64,000 bases of DNA, taken from assembly GCF_036014195.1 (NCBI RefSeq), contig NZ_CP107918.1:1984001-2048000 (forward strand). The letters run 5' to 3'. The translations under genes were made by a program, and so were the position numbers. The DNA comes from Streptomyces sp. NBC_00442 (GTDB lineage: Bacteria; Actinomycetota; Actinomycetes; Streptomycetales; Streptomycetaceae). Below the pieces are notes generated by a model. It saw nothing but the letters and a program-made list of their open reading frames with translations, was not told the DNA's origin and made no database searches. This document shows, one piece after another, positions 32,867-41,301 of the stretch. The number at the start of each line of letters is the position of its first letter. Position 1 is the stretch's first letter.

Positions 32867-34258
32867 CTAGGTGCTCGGGTTGCCGTCCGTGATGTAGTTG
32901 TGCAGGCCGGGGACGGTCAGGGTGCCGCCGAACTGGCCGGCCTGGCGGACCGTCGCGTTGGTGAAGAAGGCGAACGGCACGTTCAGCGGGGGCGGGGTCG
33001 CCGGGCTGAAGGTGATCGGGATGAGGCCGAAGAGGTTGCCCTTCAGCTCCTCCGTGTACATCGTCACCGTGCCGTTGCGGATCGTCGAGGTCGAGCCGGA
33101 GCGCGCCACGACATGGGCCGTGGTGGGCTTGCCGTTCACCTCGGGCCCGTACACCTGCTGGTCCAGGTCCTTGATGTCCACGGTGGACGCCGTGAACTTG
33201 AGGACCTTCTTCGTCGTGTCGCCCGCCTTGACCTCGACGATGCCCTCGTAGTTCAGGCCGCCCAGGGTGAGCAGCGAGGACTTGAGGATCCACGGCTGGG
33301 TGGGCAGCGTCGGGACGCCACTGTCCTGCTTGGCCGCGGCGAGCGCCTTCGGGTCGGCGGTCGGGCACGGGAAGGCCGGCTTGGCGCCGTCCGGGATCGC
33401 CGGGTCCGCCTTGGGGTCCAGCCCCTTCGCCGCGTCCGGGAGTTCGGCGACCTTCTGGCCCGCCTCACCGGCCGCCTTCTTGATCGCTTCCGTCGTCCTG
33501 TCCAGCGCCGTGCCGGTCGGCTTGTCGTCCGTCTTCGACTCGGGGGTGCTCGGCTTGGCCGTCCTCGCCGCGGGCTTGGTCGACGGCTTGGCCGAGGACT
33601 TGGGCGTCGCCGTGCTCGCCGAGGGCTTCGGCGCGGGCGGCGTCGAGGCGCTCGCGGTGGGCGTCGGGGCCGGCGTGTCGTGGATGCCGAACAGGCCCTT
33701 GAGCGCGTCACCGAGGCCCAGCGGGTCGAGCGGGTTGGGCTTCTTCGCGGGCGTCGGCGTGGCGGCCTGGCTCGCGGTCGACTGCGCCGTGCTCGGCTGG
33801 TCCGTGCCGTGCTGGTCCCCGGGCTCGGCCGCCGGCTTCAGGAGCTTGTCGACGGCGTCACCCGCCGAGCCGGACGCGGTGGGCGTGGGCGTCTTCGTGT
33901 CCGGCGTCGCCTTGTCGTCCGCCTTCTTGTCGGCCGACTTCGACGCCGACGGGCTCGGCGACGCCTTGCCCGAGGCGCTGCTCGACGGGCTCGGCGAGCC
34001 CGAAGGGCTGTCCGAGCGGGTCACACACGGGCCGGGTGCGAACGGGATGTCCGTCTTGTCGTCGGCCATCGCGAGCTTGGGCGTGAGGCTCATCCCGACC
34101 AGCACGGCCGTGGGCATGGCGGCGAGTGCCATCGCCCTGCCCGCGGGCATGTGCCACTTGGTCAGCAGCGACTTCTTCGGGGCCGCGTGACGCGGCCCGC
34201 TTCTTGCCCGCGGGTCGCCGCCTCCGGTCGAGTCCAGCTGCGTCTCGTCACCCCGCAC
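32867..34258 (-). CDS. exported Pro/Ser/Thr-rich protein with conserved C-terminal domain
   Basis: 463 residues from a GTG preceded by GGGAGGA; the start lies inside the end of the upstream gene (11-bp overlap). A long basic n-region (about 45 residues) is followed by a hydrophobic segment MALAAMPTAVLVGMSLTPKL and an AMA/DD cleavage-like site. Residues of about 80-275 are low-complexity Ser/Pro/Thr/Lys/Ala linker, as in wall-spanning proteins. The C-terminal roughly 190 residues are a compact beta-rich domain (PCPTADPKALAAA to the PGLHNYITDGNPST end). No family name is recognised. It is the third gene of the DUF6230-DUF6114 operon and probably surface-exposed. Confidence 0.75.
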   Translation of the reverse strand: MRGDETQLDSTGGGDPRARSGPRHAAPKKSLLTKWHMPAGRAMALAAMPTAVLVGMSLTPKLAMADDKTDIPFAPGPCVTRSDSPSGSPSPSSSASGKASPSPSASKSADKKADDKATPDTKTPTPTASGSAGDAVDKLLKPAAEPGDQHGTDQPSTAQSTASQAATPTPAKKPNPLDPLGLGDALKGLFGIHDTPAPTPTASASTPPAPKPSASTATPKSSAKPSTKPAARTAKPSTPESKTDDKPTGTALDRTTEAIKKAAGEAGQKVAELPDAAKGLDPKADPAIPDGAKPAFPCPTADPKALAAAKQDSGVPTLPTQPWILKSSLLTLGGLNYEGIVEVKAGDTTKKVLKFTASTVDIKDLDQQVYGPEVNGKPTTAHVVARSGSTSTIRNGTVTMYTEELKGNLFGLIPITFSPATPPPLNVPFAFFTNATVRQAGQFGGTLTVPGLHNYITDGNPST

Positions 34259-34766
34259 TGTTCCTCCCGCCGTTGGCGTCAACTGTCGTTTCGGTGGCGG
34301 CGGTCGTCGGCACCGGCGCGCCATCGGGCGCGGGCGCGCCGTCCGTGGATTCCGTCTGCTTGTCCCCACGCCGCGGCTTGGCCGGCACCCAGGCACAGGC
34401 GAGCGCGCCGCCGAACAGGGAGAACAGGAAGCCGATGACGAAGCCGCCGATGTTGGCGATGGGGATGGAGATCAGCGCCAGGAGGATCGCCGCGATGCCG
34501 GCGAAGGTCCGCACCACGCTGTGGAACCACATGGTCAGGCCGAGCGTTACCAGCAGAACGCCGATGATGAGCGAGCCCGCGCCGGCCGTGGTCGACATGG
34601 CCAGCGTGACGTTGCCGAGGTGCATGTTGGCGTACGGGAAGTACATGATGGGCACGCCGCCGGCGATGGTGAAGAGCCCGGCCCAGAACGGCCGACGGCC
34701 CCTCCACGCCCGGAAACGAAGCCACCAGTGCTGGTCGTCGCGGGAACCCGTGGTCTCGGCGCTCAT
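34248..34766 (-). CDS. DUF6114 membrane protein
   Basis: 172 residues from ATG (MSAETTGSRDDQHWWLRFRAWRGRRPF). Four membrane helices are visible between about residues 25 and 125 (FWAGLFTIAGGVPIMYFPY, AMSTTAGAGSLIIGVLLVTLGLTMWF, TFAGIAAILLALISIPI, NIGGFVIGFLFSLFGGALACAW). A charged, disordered cytosolic tail follows. The pattern is that of DUF6114, found in Streptomyces next to DUF6230. It may anchor or export its operon partners, but no biochemical role is established to my knowledge. Confidence 0.85.
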   Translation of the reverse strand: MSAETTGSRDDQHWWLRFRAWRGRRPFWAGLFTIAGGVPIMYFPYANMHLGNVTLAMSTTAGAGSLIIGVLLVTLGLTMWFHSVVRTFAGIAAILLALISIPIANIGGFVIGFLFSLFGGALACAWVPAKPRRGDKQTESTDGAPAPDGAPVPTTAATETTVDANGGRNSAG

Positions 34767-34877
34767 GGAAAACAGCTCCCTGGTACCGCAATTGCTGTGA
34801 TGTGGAGAAGGGTTTCCGGTGACCGACGGGCTCTGGGGGGAGACTCGTCGGCCACCGGTCAAGGGCCTAGGCCTTGG

Positions 34878-35552
34878 CTACTTGGCCGGCTCGCACTCGT
34901 GCTTGCCCCCGGTGAGGCTCAGGCTGAGCCCGGGGAGCTTGAACGAGCCCGCGGTGGTCGCCCACGCGCGCTGCGTCACGTTGTTCAGCACCGCCTCGTC
35001 GGCGCGCTGCGCGAAGCCGTTCGGGTTGCCGCCAGGCGTCTTCCCGTCCGCACCCGGCTGGATCTTCGTGACGACGTTGCCGTTCGCGTCACGCTTGCCC
35101 TCGCCCGCCGCGACACCGATGTCGATGTTCTTGAACTCGGCGTCGGTGGAGAGCTCGGACACATCGAGGTAGATGTTGGTCGCCTCGATCTTCTGGTCGC
35201 CCTGACCAGCCTTCAGCGTCATCGTCACGTCGCCGAGCCCGAACGGCAGCGGCTGCACGACGGACTGACACATGTTGGTGATCGTCGCGTTGCTGAACCC
35301 GGAGACGACGACCGGGTGGACCGCGTTGGTGCCGTCCATGTTCTTACCGGTGGCCACACTCCCGTACTGCAGGAGGTTGTGACCGTCCAGCTGCTTCGCC
35401 GTCACCTTGAAGTCGACGCCCGACACACTGAACGACGCCGCGAGCGCGCCCTGTGCCAGGCCGACGCCGATCGCGGCCGTCGCGGCCACGCTCGGCACCA
35501 TGACCAGAGCGAACCGCTTCCATCTGGTCCCGCCACGTACTTGGGACTCCAT
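34878..35552 (-). CDS. DUF6230 exported protein (often annotated 'cholesterol esterase')
   Basis: 224 residues with a strong AAGGAGGAAAG ribosome-binding site. The N terminus MESQVRGGTRWKRFALVMVPSVAATAAIGVGLAQGALA is a signal peptide with cleavage probably after ALA near residue 38. The mature part is a beta-rich domain (FSVSGVDFKVTAKQLDGHNL, and a C-terminal LSLTGGKHECEPAK). One Cys pair is possible. Homologues are named cholesterol esterase in databases after a Streptomyces enzyme, yet no GxSxG lipase motif is visible here, so that label is doubtful. It is the first gene of a three-gene envelope operon. Confidence 0.85.
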   Translation of the reverse strand: MESQVRGGTRWKRFALVMVPSVAATAAIGVGLAQGALAASFSVSGVDFKVTAKQLDGHNLLQYGSVATGKNMDGTNAVHPVVVSGFSNATITNMCQSVVQPLPFGLGDVTMTLKAGQGDQKIEATNIYLDVSELSTDAEFKNIDIGVAAGEGKRDANGNVVTKIQPGADGKTPGGNPNGFAQRADEAVLNNVTQRAWATTAGSFKLPGLSLSLTGGKHECEPAK

Positions 35553-36197
35553 GACTTTCCTCCTTCTCGGACGTACATCTCCGGGACGGACCCCTCAAGG
35601 GCTGTCACGGGATGGGAGAAGTGCTACGTCCTCGGGAAGGGGAACGCGCGGGAGGTCGACCGCGTACGACTCGCGCACCTCGTCCGACACCGGCGATCAC
35701 CCCCGAGCGACAACCACTGGCCACGCGTTCGCGCAACCTCTGGACAGGCCCTGCCGGAGAGCAGAGACCCCCCTGTCCACGGCCGGTGCCACTGTCACCG
35801 GCCGGCCCGGTGGGGACCCAAGTCAGCGGCCGCGCCGAGTGGCTGTCGGGCTGGTGCGTTATTGGACCGAGCGTGGCCGATCGTGGTCCATTCCGAGCCG
35901 GGGCACAAGGGGGGTCATTACTAGCCAGTAACGGGCTGATAACCGAGGCACGACCGGTGGGCATCGAGCGGGCACACAGGGTGCTGTCGAGTGACCGGAC
36001 AGAAGGGGAAATCACCGCAGATAAGCGGACGTAAGAAGCGGCTCAACTTACTGGAAGTAACAGCGGCCGCGTTTACCAAGTTTTGGTAAAACGCGGCCGC
36101 CTCTTGTCTCTCTGTCGCCAAATCGTCCGCCGCATACCGCGTTTCGGGACTCACTCGGTGACAGGTTCATGAACATCCGAAGACGTTCGGAGGTGGG
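35553..36197. promoter_or_regulatory. 645-bp non-coding region upstream of the DUF6230 operon
   Basis: No credible gene. It contains dyads TTACT-N4-AGTAA at 35918-35931 and TTACT-N3-AGTAA at 36048-36060. A wider repeat, TGGACAGG (35741-35748) with CCTGTCCA (35772-35779), and the hairpin terminator of the upstream gene at 36063-36100 are also present. Such a long leader/promoter suggests complex control of the abundant-looking exported proteins downstream. The exact promoter could not be fixed. Confidence 0.5.
36063..36100 (-). terminator. terminator of the thioredoxin/TPR gene
   Basis: A long stem (GCGGCCGCGTTTACCAA at 36063-36079 with its near-perfect complement at 36083-36100, one bulged base) around a 3-nt loop. 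It lies about 100 bp beyond the stop codon. No T-run follows on the minus strand; on the plus strand CTCTTGTCTCTC follows. Confidence 0.7.
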
Positions 36198-37148
36198 TCA
36201 GAAGAGCACCCTCGCCAGCGCGGTTCGGGCCGCGGTGACGCGCGGGTCGTCGCCGCCGATCACCTCGAAGAGCTCCAGGAGCCTGACGCGCGCGGCCTCG
36301 CGGTCGTCACCGAACGTGCGCCGCACGGTTTCGACGAGCCGGCCGAAGGCGTCCTCGACGTGACCGCCGACCAGATCGAGGTCGGCCGCGGCGATCTGCG
36401 CCGCCGCGTCGGCCGGATTCTCCGCCGCGTCCTTGCGGACCTGCGCGGGGTCGAGGGACTGCACGCGCTGGAGCAGTTCGGCCTGCGCCAGGCCCAGCTT
36501 GGCCTCGGGGTTGCCCGGGTCGTCGCTCAGCACGTTCTTGTAGGCCTGGACGGCGCCGGCCAGATCGCCTGAGTCGAGCGCGACCACGGCGGCTTCGAGC
36601 AGGGCGTCGTACGGGCCGACCGGGGCCGGTGCCTCCGCGGCGGGGGCGGCGGCCGCGTTCGGGTCCACCGCGATGCCGGTCAGGCCGAAGCGCTCCTCGG
36701 CGACCTGCACCAGCTGGTCGAGCGTCTCGCGGATCTGGGCCTCGGGAGCCGCGCCCTGGAAGAGGGGCAGCGCCTGTCCCGCGACCACCGCGAAGACGGC
36801 CGGGATCCCCTGGATCCCGAACTGCTGCATCAGCATCTGGTTGGCGTCGACGTCGATCTTGGCAAGGAGGAAACGGCCGTTGTACTCGACGGCGAGCCGT
36901 TCGAGCAGCGGGCCGAGCTGCTTGCAGGGCTCGCACCACTCGGCCCAGAAGTCGATGACGACGGGCACCTCGGCGGAGCGGGTCAGGACGTCGCGCTCGA
37001 AAGTGGCCTCGTCGACATCGATGACGAGCGCGGACGGCGTCACCGCCGGGACCCCGCCCTGCCGGGCGGACTCGGCTCGCGCCTGCTCCGCCTTGCTCTT
37101 GGCCTCACCGGCCGCCTTCACCGCGGCGAGGTCGACGACGCCGCTCAT
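36198..37148 (-). CDS. CnoX/YbbN-like thioredoxin-TPR protein
   Basis: 316 residues. The ATG giving MSGVVDLAAV is preferred because AGGA lies 8 nt upstream; two other in-frame ATGs lie 2 and 7 codons earlier. After a helical N-terminal tail, a thioredoxin fold (about residues 40-145) has the redox motif WCEPC (Cys72, Cys75) and GIQGIPAVFAV with the cis-Pro. An Ala/Pro linker leads to a TPR-like helical domain (about 175-316). In E. coli this architecture belongs to the chaperedoxin CnoX; the active-site sequence WCEPC differs from canonical WCGPC. Divergent from tetR. Confidence 0.9.
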   Translation of the reverse strand: MSGVVDLAAVKAAGEAKSKAEQARAESARQGGVPAVTPSALVIDVDEATFERDVLTRSAEVPVVIDFWAEWCEPCKQLGPLLERLAVEYNGRFLLAKIDVDANQMLMQQFGIQGIPAVFAVVAGQALPLFQGAAPEAQIRETLDQLVQVAEERFGLTGIAVDPNAAAAPAAEAPAPVGPYDALLEAAVVALDSGDLAGAVQAYKNVLSDDPGNPEAKLGLAQAELLQRVQSLDPAQVRKDAAENPADAAAQIAAADLDLVGGHVEDAFGRLVETVRRTFGDDREAARVRLLELFEVIGGDDPRVTAARTALARVLF

Positions 37149-37470
37149 GGACATGTTCCTAGGCTGCATGCGTACATCCTCCCCCTTCCGCGCAGGTGCG
37201 TGGTGCGCCGGTGGCAGGATCCGGGCCCGCTCGGCGTCTCCCGCCGGATTGCGAGACGCCGGGCACCACGGACGCGCCGCCGGTCGTGCGCCGGTCTTGC
37301 GTTCTTACCTGTGGCATCCGGGTCCCCACCCGGGCGCCTGTGACATGTGGTTGTCGCGGAAGGCCGCTCAAGGCTTTCGCTACGAGCCGTAGCGTAACTG
37401 GTGCGGGCCCGGAGCGCGGGGTGATCTCGCGCACACCGCGTGCCCCCTGGCGCGATTGCTACCGGCCGGT
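37149..37470. promoter_or_regulatory. cnoX-like/tetR divergent region with operator palindrome
   Basis: A 322-bp intergenic stretch. At 37378-37394 CGCTACG and CGTAGCG flank AGC, a 17-bp palindrome typical of TetR operators. A TAGCGT -10-like hexamer overlaps it (37390-37395). CCGGGT/ACCCGG around CCCC at 37318-37333 could form a small hairpin. Nothing else stands out. Confidence 0.5.
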
Positions 37471-38118
37471 ATGGTCGCCGTCATGCCTTCTTCATCCCGC
37501 GCCGCGCGACCGTCCTGTACGGGTCGTCCGGGCCGGCCCCGCAGCGCGGAGGCCGATGCCGCGATCCTGCTGGCGACCCGCGAGGCGCTGGTGGACCTGG
37601 GCTGGTCGAAGCTGACGATGGGCGACGTGGCGACCCGGGCAGGCGTGGCCAAGACCACGCTCTACCGGCGCTGGGCGGGCAAGAACGAACTCGTCGTGGA
37701 CGCGGTCGCGGTCCTCTTCGACGAGCTCGAACTCCCCGATCTGGGCAGCCTGACGGCCGATGTGGAGGGCGTGGTCCTCCAGTTCGCCGCGCTGCTCGAA
37801 CGCCCCGAGGCGAAGACGGCGCTGATGGCGGTGGTGGCCGAATCCACCCGGGACGACGCGCTGCGCGGCCGGATCCGATCGGCCATCGTGGACCGCCAGA
37901 AGCGGCTGGTTCTGGCGGGCCGCGAACGCGCCCAGGCCCGCGGCGAACTCCCCTACGAGGACGACCCCGCGGTCTCCGCCCGCCACACCGACCTCATCTT
38001 CGACGTGGTGGCGGGAGCGGTGGTGCACCGCGCCCTGGTGAGCGCGGAGCCGGTGGACGAGGAGTGGGCCCGCGACTTCACCCTCCTCATCTGCTCGGGG
38101 CTCGCCGCGACGGCCTGA
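37471..38118 (+). CDS. TetR-family transcriptional regulator
   Basis: 215 residues from the ATG at 37471; an ATG four codons later and a TTG five codons earlier are alternatives. A disordered basic tail (SRAARPSCTGRPGRPR) leads to the HTH at about residues 40-75 (LTMGDVATRAGVAKTTLYRRWAGKNELVVDAV). The TetR_C-type ligand domain follows. It probably controls its own promoter through the palindrome at 37378-37394, and possibly the divergent thioredoxin gene. The ligand is unknown. Confidence 0.9.
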   Translation: MVAVMPSSSRAARPSCTGRPGRPRSAEADAAILLATREALVDLGWSKLTMGDVATRAGVAKTTLYRRWAGKNELVVDAVAVLFDELELPDLGSLTADVEGVVLQFAALLERPEAKTALMAVVAESTRDDALRGRIRSAIVDRQKRLVLAGRERAQARGELPYEDDPAVSARHTDLIFDVVAGAVVHRALVSAEPVDEEWARDFTLLICSGLAATA

Positions 38119-38202
38119 GGCCGCGCGACGCGGCCGCCCGGTGCGACCGGTCCGTGATCCCGCCGCTCCCCCGCCGTGGCCCGGGAATGGCAGGCTCGGG
38201 CC

Positions 38203-38385
38203 ATGGGACGAGTGCCGGGGTGGCCCGACGAACCGGGCGGTGTTCATCAGGAGGGCGGGCGGCGCGAGCCGGTCGGCGTGGCCGGCCAATGCCTGACGTG
38301 CTTCCTGCTGCTCGTCATCGGCGTCGGTGTCCTCGCCCTGTGGGTCGTCTTCCACGCGGTGCGAGGACACCCCGTGTTCTTCTGA
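38203..38385 (+). CDS. small single-pass membrane protein, 60 aa
   Basis: MGRVPGWPDEPGGVHQEGGR is followed by a single strongly hydrophobic helix (CLTCFLLLVIGVGVLALWVVF) and a short tail. The ribosome-binding site is weak (AGGC about 12 nt upstream). The frame lies 84 bp after tetR and nearly touches the convergent epimerase gene. It is a plausible small membrane protein without recognised family. Confidence 0.45.
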   Translation: MGRVPGWPDEPGGVHQEGGRREPVGVAGQCLTCFLLLVIGVGVLALWVVFHAVRGHPVFF

Positions 38386-38389
38386 GGGC

Positions 38390-39400
38390 TCAGACCTGGT
38401 AGCGCTCCGGCGCGAACAGCGACAGGTTTTCCTCGACCCATTCCGACGTCCGCTTCAGGCCGTCCTCCAGGTCGACTTCCGGCTGCCAGCCGGCCCACGT
38501 GCGGGCCCTGGAGTTGTCCGAAAGCAGCCGCTCGACCTCGCTGCCCGAGGGGCGCAGGCGGGCCGGGTCCACCACCACGGAGGCCTCGCGGCCGGACGCC
38601 GCGACGAGCGCCCGTGCCAGGTCACCGATCGCGATCTCCCGGCCCGTGCCCAGGTTCACGACCTCGCCGAGCGCCCGGTCGCACTCCGCGACCGCGAGGA
38701 AGCCCCGCGCGGTGTCGGTGACGTAGGTGAAGTCGCGGGTCGGGGTCAGCGAGCCCAGCTTGATCTCCCGTACGCCCGCGTGGAGTTGGGCCAGGATGGT
38801 GGGGATCACGGCGCGGGCGGACTGGCGGGGGCCGTAGGTGTTGAAGGGGCGGACCACGGTCACGGGGAGCTCGAAGGCGTGCCAGTGCGACAGGGCCATC
38901 ATGTCGGCGCCGATCTTGGACGCGGAGTACGGCGACTGCGGCTGGAGCGGGTGTTCCTCGCTGATCGGCGCGGTCAGGGCGGTCCCGTACACCTCGCTGG
39001 TGGAGGTGTGGACGAGGCGGCGCACGGAGTGGCGGCGGCAGGCCTCGGCGATGTTCTCGGTGCCGACCACGTTCGTCTGGACGTAGGCGCCCGGGGAGTC
39101 GTAGCTGTAGGGGATGCCGATGAGGGCGGCGAGGTGGAAGACGGTGTCGCAGCCGGCCACCGCGTCCGAGACCCGGCCCGCGTCGCGGACGTCTCCGGCG
39201 AGCATCTCCACCCGGGGGTGGTTCATCAGGTGGGCGAGGTGACCCTTGTCGGCGTACGGCTTGTAGTGGACGAACGCCCGCACGTTCGCCCCGAGTTCGA
39301 CCAGGAGGTCGACCAGGGTGGAGCCGATGAAGCCCTCGGCTCCGGTGACGAGGACGGTGCGGCCGTGCCACATGGAGGTGGTGGCGGTCGTGGTGTTCAT
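38390..39400 (-). CDS. NAD-dependent epimerase/dehydratase (extended SDR)
   Basis: 336 residues from MNTTTATTSMWHGRTVLVTGAEGFIGSTLVDLL. The Rossmann motif is GAEGFIG near residue 20-26, followed by LVHTSTSEVYGTA and the catalytic YSASKIGAD (Tyr-x3-Lys). NTYGPRQSARAVIPTILAQL and a C-terminal domain complete the fold. It resembles dTDP-glucose dehydratases and UDP-sugar epimerases. The start overlaps the stop of the MurG-like gene by 4 bp, so the two enzymes are made together and probably modify or supply the same sugar nucleotide. Confidence 0.88.
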   Translation of the reverse strand: MNTTTATTSMWHGRTVLVTGAEGFIGSTLVDLLVELGANVRAFVHYKPYADKGHLAHLMNHPRVEMLAGDVRDAGRVSDAVAGCDTVFHLAALIGIPYSYDSPGAYVQTNVVGTENIAEACRRHSVRRLVHTSTSEVYGTALTAPISEEHPLQPQSPYSASKIGADMMALSHWHAFELPVTVVRPFNTYGPRQSARAVIPTILAQLHAGVREIKLGSLTPTRDFTYVTDTARGFLAVAECDRALGEVVNLGTGREIAIGDLARALVAASGREASVVVDPARLRPSGSEVERLLSDNSRARTWAGWQPEVDLEDGLKRTSEWVEENLSLFAPERYQV

Positions 39401-40542
39401 GCTGCGTACTCCTTGAGGGACGAGGTGGGGCGGGAGGCGAGTTCGAGGACCCGGGCGGCCAGCAGGTCGGCGGCGCGGGCGTGGTTGCCGGGGTCGGCGG
39501 CGCCGCTCATCGCGGCGAGCCGGGCGGGGTCGGCGAGAAGCGGTTCGATGAGTCCCGCGAGGCGGAACGCGGTGGTCTCCTCGTCCGGCACCAGCAGGCC
39601 CGCGCCCGCGTCGGACAGGACCCGCGCGTTGTGGGTCTGGTGGTCGCCGGGCGCGTGCGGATACGGCACGAGGACGGCGGGCACACCGGTCGCGGCGAGT
39701 TCGGCGACGGTCGCGGAGCCCGCCCGGCACACGACGAGGTCGGCGGCGGCGTACGCGAGGTCCATCCGGTCGAGGTAGGGCACGGCCCGCGCGCCCGGCA
39801 TGCCGGTCAACTGCCGCTCAGTGTGGGCGAGTTGCGCGGGTCCTGTCTTGATGAGGAGGTGGACGTCGGCCCGGTCGCGCCAGCGATGGGCGAGGCCGAC
39901 CGCCGCCGCGGTGAGCCGGGCCGCGCCCAGGCTGCCGCCGTTGACGAGGACGAGCCGCGCGCCCGGCGGCACGCCCAGGACCCTGCGGGCCTCGGTGCGC
40001 AGCGCCGTCCGGTCGAGCGAGGCGAGCGCGGCGGCGATGGGCATGCCGGTGGTGACGGCGTCCTGGCCGCCGGAGAGATGGGCGCGGCTGCGGTCGAAGG
40101 CGACCGCGATGTTCGAGGTGAGCCGGGCCGCGAACTGGTTGGCGCGGCCCGGCACCGCGTTGGACTCGTGGATGAGGCTGGGCAGCCCGGCCATCTTGGC
40201 GCCGACGATGACGGGCGCGCTGGGGTAGCCGCCCATGCCGACCGCCACCTGGGCGCCCTGGGCCTTGAGGAGGGACCGGCACTGTGCGCCCGACTTCAGC
40301 AGTGCGGCGGGCAGCAGGTACCGCTTGGCGCCGAGCGAGGGGTCGAAGGGGATCATGTCGACGGTGTGCAGCCGGTACCCGGCGCCCGGTATGAGCGTGC
40401 CCTCCAGGCCCCGGGTCGTGCCGACGAAGGAGATCACCGCGTCGGGGACGGCCCGCCGCAGCGCCTCGGCGAGCGCGAGCCCGGGGTAGATGTGCCCGCC
40501 GGTACCGCCCGCCCCGATCACTACTGACAATGGTGTGCGCAT
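39397..40542 (-). CDS. MurG-like UDP-GlcNAc/sugar transferase
   Basis: 381 residues. The MurG hallmarks are present: GAGGTGGHIYPGLALAEAL at the N terminus, GMGGYPSAPVIVGAKMAGLPSLIHESNAVPGRAN, GGSLGAARLTAA, and the UDP-binding CRAGSATVAELAATGVPAVLVPYPHAPGDHQTHNARVL. The TGNPV motif of cell-wall MurG is changed to TGMPI. Outside the dcw cluster and coupled to an SDR epimerase, it is probably a paralogue rather than the essential MurG. It transfers a sugar from a UDP-sugar to a lipid-linked or similar acceptor (inference). Divergent from a two-component system. Confidence 0.85.
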   Translation of the reverse strand: MRTPLSVVIGAGGTGGHIYPGLALAEALRRAVPDAVISFVGTTRGLEGTLIPGAGYRLHTVDMIPFDPSLGAKRYLLPAALLKSGAQCRSLLKAQGAQVAVGMGGYPSAPVIVGAKMAGLPSLIHESNAVPGRANQFAARLTSNIAVAFDRSRAHLSGGQDAVTTGMPIAAALASLDRTALRTEARRVLGVPPGARLVLVNGGSLGAARLTAAAVGLAHRWRDRADVHLLIKTGPAQLAHTERQLTGMPGARAVPYLDRMDLAYAAADLVVCRAGSATVAELAATGVPAVLVPYPHAPGDHQTHNARVLSDAGAGLLVPDEETTAFRLAGLIEPLLADPARLAAMSGAADPGNHARAADLLAARVLELASRPTSSLKEYAA

Positions 40543-40565
40543 GGCACCGAGGTTCACGGGGCGGC

Positions 40566-40583
40566 TTAAGAGGGTTCTAAGAG
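40566..40583 (+). promoter_or_regulatory. direct repeat for OmpR-type regulator
   Basis: TTAAGAG at 40566 and CTAAGAG at 40577 form an 11-bp-spaced direct repeat, about 25-40 bp upstream of the response-regulator start and inside the promoter region shared with the MurG-like gene. OmpR/PhoB-type proteins bind such spaced direct repeats, so autoregulation and joint control of the glycan genes are plausible. Confidence 0.5.
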
Positions 40584-40605
40584 CCGCGTTTGGCAGGCTT
40601 TGCCC

Positions 40606-41301
40606 ATGAGCACCACGCGCGCGGTCAGAATTCTCGTCGTCGACGACGAGCCGGAGGTAAGGGCGGCCGTCGAGGACGGCCTCGCGGTGGAGGGGTACGA
40701 GGTCCACGGCGCCCCGGACGGGCTCGCGGCCCTGTCCGAGGTGGCCGCCTGGCGGCCCGACGCGATCGTCCTCGATGTGATGATGCCGGTCCTCGACGGC
40801 CTCGGGGTCTGCCGCCAGCTGCGCGCCATGGGCGACCGCACCCCCGTGCTCGTCCTGACCGCGCTCGACTCGGTGAGCGAGCGGGTGGACGGCCTGGAGG
40901 CGGGCGCCGACGACTACCTGGTCAAGCCCTTCGCCCTCGACGAACTCATCGCACGTGTACGGGCGTTGCTCCGCCGCACCGCCCCCGACCCGGGCGAGGC
41001 GCAGGAACTGCGGTACGCGGATCTCGTGCTCGACCCGGTCGCGCACACCGCCCGGCGGGGCGAGCGGCCGATCGACTTCACGCGCACCGAATTCGCGCTG
41101 CTCGAACTGCTTCTGCGCAACCCGGGGCAGGTCCTGCCGAGGGAGCTGATCCACGAGCTGGTCTGGGGCCGCGACTTCGGACCCGACTCCAACTCCCTCG
41201 CGGTGTACGTCGGTTACCTGCGCCGCAAACTGGAGGCGGCGGGCGAGCCGCGCCTGGTCCACACGGTGCACGGGGTCGGCTACCGGCTGGACGCCTCGTG
41301 A
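40606..41301 (+). CDS. OmpR/PhoB-family response regulator
   Basis: 231 residues from [26 protein letters not shown]. The receiver domain has the phospho-acceptor Asp in [16 protein letters not shown] near residue 52 and the conserved KPF. The winged-helix DNA-binding domain runs from about residue 135 ([32 protein letters not shown]), ending in [29 protein letters not shown]. It closely resembles MprA/TcrA-type envelope-stress regulators of actinobacteria. It overlaps its kinase by 4 bp. Confidence 0.95.
   Translation: MSTTRAVRILVVDDEPEVRAAVEDGLAVEGYEVHGAPDGLAALSEVAAWRPDAIVLDVMMPVLDGLGVCRQLRAMGDRTPVLVLTALDSVSERVDGLEAGADDYLVKPFALDELIARVRALLRRTAPDPGEAQELRYADLVLDPVAHTARRGERPIDFTRTEFALLELLLRNPGQVLPRELIHELVWGRDFGPDSNSLAVYVGYLRRKLEAAGEPRLVHTVHGVGYRLDAS

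Noticed and set aside
35612..36034. 140-codon plus-strand frame in the gap upstream of the DUF6230 gene
   Set aside because: No ribosome-binding site, Arg/Pro/Thr-rich translation and overlap with candidate regulatory dyads; treated as non-coding.
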